Below are positions 28,187-37,731 of a stretch of DNA of 64,000 nucleotides, in pieces (position 1 is the first letter of the stretch; each line of letters begins with the position of its first letter). The stretch is taken from the NCBI GenBank assembly GCA_000332255.1, contig KB235926.1, positions 1,774,226-1,838,225 of the forward strand, written 5' to 3'. This DNA is from a cyanobacterium PCC 7702. Lineage in GTDB: Bacteria; Cyanobacteriota; Cyanobacteriia; Cyanobacteriales; Nostocaceae. Below the pieces are notes generated by a model. It saw only the letters and a program-made list of their open reading frames with translations, was not told the DNA's origin and ran no database searches. Both the position numbers and the translations under genes were made by a program.

Positions 28187-30454
28187 TTAGGTATGTTGAT
28201 AAACCCAGGTGTGGGGAATTTCTGCCGTGTTTACCTTTGCAGTCACCGGTACTAACTGTACTGCACAGGCTTTTAATTCTGGTTGGCCAGAGTCAGGACA
28301 AGATTGTGAATGGGTCAGAGCATTAGCTTCGGCGTTATCTGCCCACAGCGCTCCCCAGTGCATGGGAACAAAAACTGTACCGGGGGCGATCGCCTTAGTA
28401 ATTTTGGCTGGAAACTGAGCCTGGGAACGGCGCGATCGCACTTCAATCAATTGGTTGTCACTAATTCCCAAAGTAGCAGCATCCTGGGGATGGATTTCAA
28501 TAAAAGGTTCGGGGTGCAAGGAGCGAGTTTTTTCAATTCGACCGGTACGTGTTTGGGTGTGCCAATGTCCGTAAAGCCGTCCGGTGGTAAGTACGAAAGG
28601 ATAATCTGGATCTGGTGGTTCTGCTAGTCCCTGCGAGTGGTATGCTGCAAAGCGAGCGCGTCCGTCGGGGGTGTGAAAGCGCCTGGAGGTGTAAAGGCGT
28701 TTACCGGTTCTTTGCCTAAAACAAGGAGTTTCCTCTCCATCTCGAGATTCAAAACTCAAAACACCTGTTTCGGGGTCTATGTAAACGGGTTCTGCTGGTT
28801 GCTGCGGATAAGGCCATTGAGTAGGACCTTGTGTTTGTAACAGCTGGTGACTCAATCCCGTCATGTCGCAAGGGCGATCGCGAGTTAACTGTACAAATTC
28901 TGCAAAAACTTCGGCCGAACAGGTAAAATCAAACTCTTTGACAAAACCTAATCTGCGTCCAACTTCGGCAAAAATTTCCCAATCGGGTTTTGCTTCGCCT
29001 GGCGGTTGGCGGAATGCTGGACATAAAGTGACCACTCGTTCGGAATTGGTCATCACGCCGGTTTTTTCACTCCATTGTGCGGCGGGAAGCAGCATGTGAG
29101 CGTAGGCAGCTGTTTCTGTCGGATAGTAGGCGTCTTGGTAAATGGTAAAAGGCGATCGCATTAACGCTGCTTGAGTTCGTTTCAAATCTGGCATACTTAC
29201 TGCCGGATTGGTAGCAGCAATCCACAACAAGCCGACAGTGCCGTTTTCCAACCCGAGAATCATATCAGTTGCAGTCATACCTGGGGTAGCTGAAATTTGT
29301 CCTCGTTTCAGTCCCCAAAAGTCTTCTACTTCGGCACGATGCTGGGGATTTTTTACTAACCGATAACCAGGTAGCAAATGTGCCAAACCCCCGGCTTCTC
29401 TTCCTCCCATGGCGTTCGGTTGACCGGTGAGAGAAAAAGGTCCTGCTCCCGGTTTGCCAATTTGTCCGGTCATCAAATGCAGGTTAATAATAGTTCTGAC
29501 CTTGGCCGTACCTTGGGTTGACTGATTTACTCCCATCGACCACAAAGAAAGTACCCGCTCTGATTCACCCCAGTAACGAGCTGCTGTTTCTAGATCTTCA
29601 ACGCTGATACCGCACTCTCTGGCTACCACTTCTTGTGAATAGTGCCGAATCACCTCAGCATAAGCGGAGAAGTTGCTGGTACATTCATCGATAAAACCAG
29701 CATCAATGTAGCCCCAGCGCATTAATAAATGAGCAATACCGTTTAACAAGTCGATATCCGTACCGGGGCGAATCGCCAGATGAAGATCGGCTGCTTCTGC
29801 TGTAGGTGTGCGACGGGGATCGACCACAATCATTTTGACTTTGCGATTCTTTTTGCGGTACTTTTCCAGGCGGTTGAAAATAATGGGATGACATTCTGCT
29901 GTGTTAGTACCGATTAAAAACACACAGTCGGTTAGCTCCAAGTCGTCGTAACAACAGGGAGGACCGTCTGACCCAAAGCTTTGGATGTACCCAGCGACAG
30001 CGCTAGACATGCACAAGCGAGAATTAGCATCAAAATTATTGCTACCCAAGCATCCTTTGAAAAGTTTTTGGGCAATGTAGTAATCTTCAGTCTGAAATTG
30101 TCCGGAACCATACATGCATATGGCTTCTGGACCTTGGGTGAAACGCACGGTTTGAATTTGGGTCTTGATAATATCGAAGGCTTGATCCCAGCTGATACGT
30201 CGGAACTCCCGATCCAATGATTCTCGTACCATTGGGTAGTGCAGTCTGTTTTTGTCCAAGGATTCGGCGATCGTAGCACCTTTGACACAAATCATTCCTT
30301 GATTGGATGGATGAGATTTATCGCCCCGCACTCGCCAAATAGGATTTCCTTGACTATCTCGATGTGTCGCTTTTCCTGGTTGTGCTGGTGGGGATACTTC
30401 TAGTCCACAACCTACACCGCAATAGGGACAAAGTGTTTTGATAGATTCAGTCAT
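28187..30454 (-). CDS. narB: Ferredoxin-nitrate reductase
   Basis: NarB reduces nitrate to nitrite with reduced ferredoxin. The 755-residue protein carries the N-terminal 4Fe-4S motif CPYCGVGC (Cys9, Cys12, Cys16) with the fourth Cys in MICVKG, and the bis-MGD molybdenum domains: [11 protein letters not shown] (Mo-ligand Cys), [25 protein letters not shown] and [13 protein letters not shown], plus a C-terminal [11 protein letters not shown] nucleotide-binding end. A longer start at 30490 exists; [12 protein letters not shown] was chosen because family members begin just before the cysteine cluster. A 463-nt spacer separates it from the nrtP remnant upstream, so it may have its own promoter. 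Confidence 0.95.
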   Translation of the reverse strand: MTESIKTLCPYCGVGCGLEVSPPAQPGKATHRDSQGNPIWRVRGDKSHPSNQGMICVKGATIAESLDKNRLHYPMVRESLDREFRRISWDQAFDIIKTQIQTVRFTQGPEAICMYGSGQFQTEDYYIAQKLFKGCLGSNNFDANSRLCMSSAVAGYIQSFGSDGPPCCYDDLELTDCVFLIGTNTAECHPIIFNRLEKYRKKNRKVKMIVVDPRRTPTAEAADLHLAIRPGTDIDLLNGIAHLLMRWGYIDAGFIDECTSNFSAYAEVIRHYSQEVVARECGISVEDLETAARYWGESERVLSLWSMGVNQSTQGTAKVRTIINLHLMTGQIGKPGAGPFSLTGQPNAMGGREAGGLAHLLPGYRLVKNPQHRAEVEDFWGLKRGQISATPGMTATDMILGLENGTVGLLWIAATNPAVSMPDLKRTQAALMRSPFTIYQDAYYPTETAAYAHMLLPAAQWSEKTGVMTNSERVVTLCPAFRQPPGEAKPDWEIFAEVGRRLGFVKEFDFTCSAEVFAEFVQLTRDRPCDMTGLSHQLLQTQGPTQWPYPQQPAEPVYIDPETGVLSFESRDGEETPCFRQRTGKRLYTSRRFHTPDGRARFAAYHSQGLAEPPDPDYPFVLTTGRLYGHWHTQTRTGRIEKTRSLHPEPFIEIHPQDAATLGISDNQLIEVRSRRSQAQFPAKITKAIAPGTVFVPMHWGALWADNAEANALTHSQSCPDSGQPELKACAVQLVPVTAKVNTAEIPHTWVYQHT

Positions 30455-30917
30455 AGCAGTTAGTGTTGCCGCGTTTACGGACTTTGGCAATTTTTAAATT
30501 CTTTTAGGAATGGTTGCAAAAGTTGCAATGACAATTGCAAAATTTTCAAAATTCCAATTCATCAAAAACTTTATTTTGTCTATTTTTTAATAGGCATACT
30601 TAAACACTTTTGCAAATATTAGATAGGAAATGAGACACTAAAAAAGTTTGTATTGATACATTTTCCTGGTGAGAACGGGTTATAGATATTATTTTTTGCT
30701 ATGTAATTTTATATCTCTCCATTAAGTGCTGATTGCATCTAGATTTTTGGTTGCATTTGTCAAGGAACTTGTCACCAGTTTTTGACTTCTCTCAAGGACT
30801 GTATATTGTTGACAAAAATAAAAGTATGCTGGCAAGTCCACTGACGAGAATAGCGAGCTTTGGATCTGTCAAAAAATCAGTGATTTTCAGTTGATATTTT
30901 GACTGCAATTAATAGTT
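30455..30917. other. Spacer between nrtP and narB
   Basis: 463 nt of AT-rich DNA where other nir operons are tight. No GTA-N8-TAC box was found in it, so any separate narB promoter is not NtcA-type by this criterion. Confidence 0.4.
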
Positions 30918-32419
30918 CTATTCCTCTGCAAGGATAGCAGGAGGCTGAGGAATACTTTCTGGTGATTCATCTTCATAAGCAGATGCAAATGAACCTTTGG
31001 GTTCTTTAAGGAAGAACGCACACATAAAAGCGCAAACCACAGCCGCTAAACCCATTGTGGAAAAGAGCGTACGCGCGTCAGTTAAGCTGAAAATCGTCAG
31101 ATAAACAACGCCTCCAAAATTACCATAAGCTCCGACATTGCCTGCAATTTGACCAGTAGCTTCCTTTTTAATTAAAGGTACGATACTGTAGGTGGCGCCG
31201 CAGCCAGCTTGGGCAAAGTAAGCAGCAAACATGGTGACTGCAATTGCTAACAGTAGGGGCCAGCTTTTGTTAATAAAATGTGCCATCAAGTAGCCAACAC
31301 CAATTCCGGCACTGATAATTGTCATTGTCCACTTGCGGGAGCCAAATTTATCAGAAATTAAGCCACCACTGGGACGAGAAATTAAATTTAAGAATGGATA
31401 GGTAGCAGCAATCATTCCAGCTACTACATGTTCTAAACCGAAGGTTTTTTCGAAGAAGGCAGGTAGCATGGAAACAGCAGCAAGTTCAGAGCCGAAGTTG
31501 GTGACGTAAGTAAATTCGAGTAAGGCTACTTGGCTAAATTGATAGCGTTCGGATGGAGGGTAGATTTTCTTACCAATTAAAAGTTCTTTATTAACTTGAT
31601 AAGCTTTGTAGGTTTGGTAAGCAAATAATCCTGCTAACAAAAACCAAACCAGGTACATCTGGCTTTTAGTTAAAAAGTGAATGTTCTTTTGTTCCAAGCG
31701 CCAAGCTAATAAACCCAGGGCGAAAATTAAGCCAAAATTCGAGATAATCATTGCCCAGAAGCTTTTGACACTGGTTACTTCCAAGGCACCATTTTTTTAG
31801 GTCTTTTATAGACTTTGCCAGGAGGTGTATCTTGAACGCTGTGGTAATAGACGACGCCATAAATTGCTGCAACGATACCTGTTAGGGCGATCGCAAACCG
31901 CCAATTAGAAGCACCGCCAGTTAGAAAGCTAGCAGCAACTGCAATTGTCGGTAAGGTAAACTCTGCACCAAATGCACCAAAGTTACCCCAACCGCCATAA
32001 ATACCTTGGGCGATACCAATTTCCTTGGGTGGAAACCACTCCGATACCATGCGGATACCCACAACAAAACCAGCACCGACGATTCCCATCAGCAGGCGAC
32101 TGATAACTAGATGACTAAAATTCTGCGATAGTGCTGTAGCCAAGCAGGGAACAGCTGCAAACATTAGCAGCAGCGTATAGGTTCTTTTGGGACCAAAACG
32201 ATCCAGAAGCATGCCAATGATAATTCGTGCTGGAATTGTCAAGGCAAGATTGCAAATACCCAGAGTTTTAATTTGCTCAGGCGTTAAATTTAGTTGCTTG
32301 CCAATGGTTGTGGCAAAGGGAGCAAAGTTAAACCAACAAACAAAGGTAAGAAAGAAAGCAAACCAAGTCAGATGCAAAATGCGGTAACGACCTTGAAATG
32401 AAAGTAATCCCTTGAGCAT
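30918..32419 (-). pseudogene. nrtP: Nitrate/nitrite permease NrtP (MFS) with a frameshift
   Basis: Two adjacent frames together make one NrtP-type major facilitator. The first (32419 to 31775) covers helices 1-6 with FDRFGPKRT-like LLDRFGPKRTYTL and GAGFVVGIRMVSEWFPPKE, and ends KRPKKMVPWK. The second (from about 31784 to 30918) resumes at LEVTSVKSFWAM and carries helices 7-12 with FGSRKWTMTI. The break is at a run of seven A (minus strand). Adding one A, or a -1 slip on AAA-AAA, gives KRPKKNGALEVTSV, a seamless reading. So this is a one-base deletion, a sequencing error, or a slippage site. A good AGGAAGG ribosome-binding site precedes the first ATG. It follows nrtD by 60 nt. Confidence 0.85.
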
Positions 32420-32479
32420 TAAAACCTTCCTAAGCTAATGATGGCATTGGCAATCGTCCTGATTAAATGGAGGTGTTTG

Positions 32480-33328
32480 CTATTCTTCCGAGTGAGGGCA
32501 GCGGCGATACAAAAAGTCAAGGGCGTAGTTTCGCAGGTCGTAGTACTGGGGATCTTCCATGATACGGCGACGATTGCGAGGACGAGAAAAGGGAATCTTC
32601 AAGACTTCACCGATTTTTGCAGCTGGTCCGTTGGTCATCATCACAATTGTGTCTGCCAGAAAAAGAGCTTCATCAATGTCATGGGTAATCATCAGCACTG
32701 TGACTTGGTGGTTGCACCAGATTTGTAGAAGTTCTTCTTGCAGTTCTTCTTTGGTAATGGCATCTAATGCTCCGAAGGGTTCATCTAGAATCAAAACTTG
32801 GGGGCGGATGGCGAGGGCGCGGGCGATCGCAACTCGCTGTTTCATACCGCCAGAAATCTGATGAGGTTTTTTATCAGCGGCTTCTGCAAGCCCCACCATT
32901 GCTAGGTGTTCTTTGACGATCGCTCGTTTTTGTGCTTGGGTTTTTTTGGGAAATACAGAATCAACCGCCAGATAAACATTATCAAAGACACTTAACCAAG
33001 GTAACAGACAATAATTCTGAAATACCATCATCCGTTCTGGTCCTGGTTCGGCGATCGGCTGTCCTTGCAAGCAGATTACACCTTCAGTGGGCTTGTTCAA
33101 GCCGGATACCATGTTTAGGAGTGTGGATTTGCCGCAGCCAGAGTGTCCGATTATACAGACAAATTCGCCTTCCCGCACTTGCAGGTTAACTTCCTCCAGG
33201 ACGGTATAAGGACCGTCGGAAGTGGGGTAAATTTTGCTTACGCCCTTGATTTCGAGAAAATTTTCTGCTTTTTGGGTTTGAAGTTGATTGCTTTTAGTTT
33301 GGCTGTGAGTTTGGTTGATAATTTGCAT
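32480..33328 (-). CDS. nrtD: Nitrate ABC transporter ATPase NrtD
   Basis: 282 residues of ABC ATPase with Walker A GHSGCGKST, signature ISGGMKQRVAIARAL, Walker B VLILDEPFGALDA and a switch His in MITHDIDEAL. It lacks the substrate-binding-like tail present in NrtC. It energises the NrtABCD nitrate/nitrite importer with NrtC at the inner side of the plasma membrane. It starts 29 nt after nrtC and belongs to the nirA transcript. Confidence 0.94.
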   Translation of the reverse strand: MQIINQTHSQTKSNQLQTQKAENFLEIKGVSKIYPTSDGPYTVLEEVNLQVREGEFVCIIGHSGCGKSTLLNMVSGLNKPTEGVICLQGQPIAEPGPERMMVFQNYCLLPWLSVFDNVYLAVDSVFPKKTQAQKRAIVKEHLAMVGLAEAADKKPHQISGGMKQRVAIARALAIRPQVLILDEPFGALDAITKEELQEELLQIWCNHQVTVLMITHDIDEALFLADTIVMMTNGPAAKIGEVLKIPFSRPRNRRRIMEDPQYYDLRNYALDFLYRRCPHSEE

Positions 33329-33357
33329 GAGATGATTTGTTAGTTGTTAATTGCTGA

Positions 33358-35346
33358 CTAAATAAATACTTCTTCAATACGGATTTGACGTTTGATTTCC
33401 AAGCTTTGGAGATACTCTATCGGTTGAGAAGGGTTAAATACTTTACCATCAAATAAATGAATGGGGTCATCTTGTTCGATATCGAGCAAACCAAGATCGC
33501 GTGCGGCGGCTCCAAATACATCGGTACGACAAACTCGCTCAATCACTTCCACCCAATTTTTAGGAAAGGGCACCAAGCCCCAACGTGCCATTTGGGTGAC
33601 CATCCACAGCAATTCCGTACGGTTTGGACAGTTGGTTTGATGGAGATAAAACTGGTGGTATGTTGTTAAGTTTTGGGGTGGCATGCCATCGCCGCGGTCG
33701 TAGGGAGCGATAAAACCAGGACGGACGCAAGCAGGATCGATATCAAGGTACTGGGGACGGCAAATTAATTCCACAATTTCTTCCCGATTGCGGAGATCGT
33801 CGCAGTATTTGCAAGCTTCTAGCAGTGCTTTTACCAAGGCAACGTAGGTTTTTGGGTGTTTCTGAGCCCAGTCTTCTCGTACTCCCAGCACTTTTTTCGG
33901 CTGTCCGGGCCAAATTTCCAAGGCGGTAGCGGCTACAAAGCCTGCGTTTTCACACACGGCAAGATAGTTCCAAGGCTCTCCAGCACAATAACCGTCAATG
34001 ATTCCGGCTTTGAGTTGTTTAACCATTTGCGTTGGTGGTATGACTGCCAGGCTAATATCTCTGTCAGGATCTATGCCACCAGCAGCTAGCCAGTAACGCA
34101 GAATTAAATTCTGCATCGCTGTGGGATGCGCTATTCCCAAAGTCAGAATGCGATCGGGATAAGCGTTAATTGTAGCTTTTAGCTTTTCGGGAGTTCTCAC
34201 GCCTTCGCTGTACAATTTCTTACTCAAAGTAATAGCGTTAGAGTTGCGCGAGAGATTTAAAGCATTGACTACAGGAATGGGTGTTTTGCCACCAGCACCT
34301 AAAGTCAGGGCAAGGGGCATACCAGCCAGCATTTGTGCAGCATCTAGCTTGCCAGCAGCCACGCCTGTGGCGATTTCTGTCCAATTGTCGGCGCGGTTGA
34401 GGATAACTGTTTCCAGTCCGTAATTGGCAAAGAAGCCCTTTTCTTTTGCCACTATCAAAGGTGCAGCATCGGTTAGGGGCATAAAGCCAATTTCTAAGTG
34501 GATTTTTTCTAAAGTTCCAGAAACGGTGAGCGTTGATGCTGGAATTTGTGCTGCTTTGCGTTTTTTGAGAAGTTTTTGCTGGTTGAGGAAGTAAATCATT
34601 TCGTTGCGCAGGCGGTAGTAGCTGGGATGGTTGACTACTTCCAAACGCTGGCGGGGACGAGGAATAGGTACTTCCAAAATTTGTCCGATGTGAGCTTCTG
34701 GTCCGTTGGTAAGCATAACGATGCGATCGCTCAAAAACAGCGCTTCATCTACATCGTGGGTTACCATCACGCAAGTAACGTTGTGTTGGTTGCAGATTTT
34801 CATCAGCTGTTCTTGCAAACTACCCCGCGTCAGAGCGTCCAATGCTCCGAAGGGTTCGTCTAACAGCAGCAGCTTGGGACGTATAGCCAATGCACGAGCG
34901 ATCGCCACCCTCTGTTTCATCCCGCCAGACAATTCGCTAGGACGTTTCTTCGCTGCATGACGCAGCCCTACCATGTCGATATGCTCTTCTACAATGCTGC
35001 GGCGCTCACCCTTAGGCTTATCTTTAAAAACTTCATCTACGGCCAAGGCTATGTTTTCCCGTACCGTTAACCAGGGAAGTAACGAGTAGTTTTGAAACAC
35101 TACCATTCTGTCTGGTCCTGGTTCCTTGACTTCTCGTCCTTCTAAAGTTACGCCGCCAACAGTTGCTTTATCTAAACCGGCGATGATATTGAGTAAGGTG
35201 GATTTTCCACAACCAGAATGCCCGAGTAAAGAAATAAACTCTCCTTGTCTGATTTTCAGTTCAATATTCTTCAAGGCGATGTACTTACCGCCATTGGGAA
35301 TGTCAAATACACGATCGACGTGGTCAACTTCAACAAAAGTTTTCAT
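33358..35346 (-). CDS. nrtC: Nitrate ABC transporter ATPase with regulatory NrtA-like domain, NrtC
   Basis: A 662-residue two-part protein. Residues 1-260 form an ABC ATPase (Walker A GHSGCGKST, signature LSGGMKQRVAIARAL, Walker B LLLLDEPFGALDA). Residues about 280-655 are a domain similar to the binding protein NrtA (IGFMPLTDAAPLIVAKEKGFF, YPDRILTLGIAHPTAMQN, GEPWNYLAV). In cyanobacteria this C-terminal domain mediates ammonium-promoted shut-off of nitrate uptake. It follows nrtB by 27 nt. Confidence 0.95.
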   Translation of the reverse strand: MKTFVEVDHVDRVFDIPNGGKYIALKNIELKIRQGEFISLLGHSGCGKSTLLNIIAGLDKATVGGVTLEGREVKEPGPDRMVVFQNYSLLPWLTVRENIALAVDEVFKDKPKGERRSIVEEHIDMVGLRHAAKKRPSELSGGMKQRVAIARALAIRPKLLLLDEPFGALDALTRGSLQEQLMKICNQHNVTCVMVTHDVDEALFLSDRIVMLTNGPEAHIGQILEVPIPRPRQRLEVVNHPSYYRLRNEMIYFLNQQKLLKKRKAAQIPASTLTVSGTLEKIHLEIGFMPLTDAAPLIVAKEKGFFANYGLETVILNRADNWTEIATGVAAGKLDAAQMLAGMPLALTLGAGGKTPIPVVNALNLSRNSNAITLSKKLYSEGVRTPEKLKATINAYPDRILTLGIAHPTAMQNLILRYWLAAGGIDPDRDISLAVIPPTQMVKQLKAGIIDGYCAGEPWNYLAVCENAGFVAATALEIWPGQPKKVLGVREDWAQKHPKTYVALVKALLEACKYCDDLRNREEIVELICRPQYLDIDPACVRPGFIAPYDRGDGMPPQNLTTYHQFYLHQTNCPNRTELLWMVTQMARWGLVPFPKNWVEVIERVCRTDVFGAAARDLGLLDIEQDDPIHLFDGKVFNPSQPIEYLQSLEIKRQIRIEEVFI

Positions 35347-35373
35347 GTTTGTTAGTTGTTAATTGTTCTTCTT

Positions 35374-36216
35374 CTACTTTTGTTCTGCAGGTACCACTTT
35401 CCTAGCTATAAAAGCGACTAGTTTATCCAAAAGTAATCCCACTAAACCTACATACACAAGAGCCAATATAATCTCGCTCAAATTAGTTTCTGTCGTTGTA
35501 TTGTAGGCATCCCAAATAAACGATCCAATTCCTATACCACCGACTAGCATTTCTGCCGCTACAATCGCTAACCAAGATAAGCCAATGCCAATTCGCAGTC
35601 CTGTAAATATATAGGGAACAGTTGCGGGAAAAACTATTTTCCAGAAATACCTAAATCCTTTTAATCGCAAAATCCTGGCCACATTTATATAATCTTGAGG
35701 TATTTGTTGTACGCCAACAATAGTGTTAATTAAAATTGGCCAGATCGAGGTAATGAAAATCACGAAAATAGCGGAAGGATTAGCCTGTTGAAATGCTGCT
35801 AGAGAAATTGGCAACCATGCCAGAGGAGGTACGGTCCGCAAGACTTGGATGATAGGATCGACGGCATTGTAGAGTAATTTATTAGCGCCTATAATAATCC
35901 CCAACGTTATACCGGTAATTGCTGCTAGCGAAAAGCCCGTACCAACTCTACCAAGGCTGTTCAGTATTTGCCAACCCAAGCCTTTATCCGTTTCGCCATT
36001 ATCAAAAAAAGGATTAATTATAAAAGGATCCCATGTTTCTGAAATTGTTTCTATTGGTCCTGGCAATTTGAAATTAGGGTTTAAGCATAGCAATTGCCAA
36101 ATTATCAGAAAAATGGTTATGGCTACTAAAGGAGGAATTATTTTTCTAGATACGATTTTTTTGAGATTGCTAATTTTCTTTTTCTTGACAGTACGAGTTC
36201 CAATAATAGCAGCCAT
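35374..36216 (-). CDS. nrtB: Nitrate ABC transporter permease NrtB
   Basis: A 280-residue membrane protein of the binding-protein-dependent permease type, with about six helices and the EAA-like loop QIPQDYINVARILRLKGF. Conserved blocks include VPPLAWLPISLAAFQQANPS and GIGIGSFIWDAYNT. The ATG at 36216 follows GGAG at about 11 nt and is preferred over the TTG at 36237. It is spaced 98 nt after nrtA. Confidence 0.94.
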   Translation of the reverse strand: MAAIIGTRTVKKKKISNLKKIVSRKIIPPLVAITIFLIIWQLLCLNPNFKLPGPIETISETWDPFIINPFFDNGETDKGLGWQILNSLGRVGTGFSLAAITGITLGIIIGANKLLYNAVDPIIQVLRTVPPLAWLPISLAAFQQANPSAIFVIFITSIWPILINTIVGVQQIPQDYINVARILRLKGFRYFWKIVFPATVPYIFTGLRIGIGLSWLAIVAAEMLVGGIGIGSFIWDAYNTTTETNLSEIILALVYVGLVGLLLDKLVAFIARKVVPAEQK

Positions 36217-36314
36217 GATTCTTTTTTCTCCAAGCAAGCCAGTGGGTTTTGAGGTATTTATGGAAAGCGAAAAAATTGGCTATAACATATTGTGTCTAGC
36301 CTGGAAAGTAATAA

Positions 36315-37643
36315 TTAAACTTTCTTAATTTTTAAACTTTTTAGATATGCTTCTGGTTTTTCTGGATCGAATTGGACGCCATCAAAGAAAGTCTCTACTC
36401 CGCGGGAAGTGCTGGTAGGAATTTCCGAGTCAGAAACACCGAGAGCTTTGGCGGCTTTCTTCCACAAATCCTCTCTGTTGACCCGATCTACTATTTCTTT
36501 AATCTTGATATCTTGTGGTAAATAGCCCCAGCGAATTTCTTCTGTTAAAAACCAAATATCGTGGCTTTTGTAAGGATAGGAAGCATTATCTGCCCAAAAC
36601 TTCATTCGGTACTGGAAGTTCTGTTGCTTGCGTCCATCACCGTAATCTATATTGCCTTTAGCCCGCTCTAAGATATCTGCAACAGCAACATTAAAGTACT
36701 TGCGATCGGAACAGATTTTACACATCTCTTCTTTGTTTTCGTTCGCCTCGCACCATTGTTGCGCTTCCATAATTGCCATCAATAGTGCTTGAGCGGCGTT
36801 GGGATTTTTATCAACCCAATCTTTGCGCATAGCAAAGGCTTTTTCTGGATGGTTTTTCCACAATTCGCCGGTGACAAGAGCTGTATAACCCAATTTTTGG
36901 CTTACTAACTGGGCGTTCCAAGGTTCTCCCACACAAAAAGCATCAACGGTACCGACTTTCATGTTTGCCACCATTTGTGGGGGTGGTACGGGTTCCAATA
37001 CCACATCTTGATTGGGATCGATTCCGCCAGCTGCAAGCCAATAGCGCATCCACAAATCATGAGTACCACCGGGGAAAGTGATTGCAACTTTCATGACTTG
37101 TTTGTTGGCTTTGGCTTGTGCGGCGGCTTGTTTGAGTGCTTTGCTTTGCAAACCAACTTTCAAATCTTTTAGTTTATTGGCAACAGAGATTGCCTGCCCG
37201 TTAGTATTTAATCGTGCCAAGATGTACATTGGCACTTTATCATTAATGGTCATCAGATAGGGCATGGGACTGAGAATGTGAGCACCGTCAATGCCACCTG
37301 CATCTGAACCGATTTTGAGATTGTCGCGGGTTACAGGCCAGGACTTTTGCTTGCTTAGTTCAACATCTGTCATGCCGTATTTGGCAAAGAAGCCTTTTTC
37401 TTTGGCAATAATTACAGGAGCTGAATCGGTAAGAGCAATGAATCCCAACTTGGCTTTGGTTGTTTCTACTTTGGGAGCGTTAGCTACAGCAGTTGAATTA
37501 GCAGCTGGTACAGCAGGAGGCAATCCACCACCTCCTCCTGCTGTGGAGTTAGAGTTCCTAGAAGAGCAAGCGTGAGCTAACAAGGAGCTTGCTGCGGCTG
37601 CTCCTGTGGTAATGATAAATTTTCTTCTTGAAAAACTGGTCAT
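36315..37643 (-). CDS. nrtA: Nitrate/nitrite-binding lipoprotein NrtA
   Basis: A 442-residue periplasmic binding protein anchored to the plasma membrane. The N-terminus carries a Tat-like SRRKFIITTGAAAASS followed by the lipobox LAHAC. The mature part has the nitrate-binding family blocks LGFIALTDSAPVIIAKEKGFF, FPGGTHDLWMRYWLAAGG and GEPWNAQLV. The ATG at 37643 (MTSFSRRKF) gives a normal signal peptide; the upstream frame to 37727 adds an unlikely leader. It is the first transporter gene behind nirA, 88 nt downstream. Confidence 0.95.
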   Translation of the reverse strand: MTSFSRRKFIITTGAAAASSLLAHACSSRNSNSTAGGGGGLPPAVPAANSTAVANAPKVETTKAKLGFIALTDSAPVIIAKEKGFFAKYGMTDVELSKQKSWPVTRDNLKIGSDAGGIDGAHILSPMPYLMTINDKVPMYILARLNTNGQAISVANKLKDLKVGLQSKALKQAAAQAKANKQVMKVAITFPGGTHDLWMRYWLAAGGIDPNQDVVLEPVPPPQMVANMKVGTVDAFCVGEPWNAQLVSQKLGYTALVTGELWKNHPEKAFAMRKDWVDKNPNAAQALLMAIMEAQQWCEANENKEEMCKICSDRKYFNVAVADILERAKGNIDYGDGRKQQNFQYRMKFWADNASYPYKSHDIWFLTEEIRWGYLPQDIKIKEIVDRVNREDLWKKAAKALGVSDSEIPTSTSRGVETFFDGVQFDPEKPEAYLKSLKIKKV

Positions 37644-37731
37644 TGGTTCTTTGGTTGGTAGGTAGAGGGTTCCAGGGAAAAGAGTATTACCTGTTGGGTA
37701 ATCGTTAATTGCAATAACTGCTAACAATTAG

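Noticed and set aside
30454..30490. Longer narB start ([12 protein letters not shown])
   Set aside because: Adds 12 unconserved residues ahead of the iron-sulphur motif; the ATG at 30454 fits the family.
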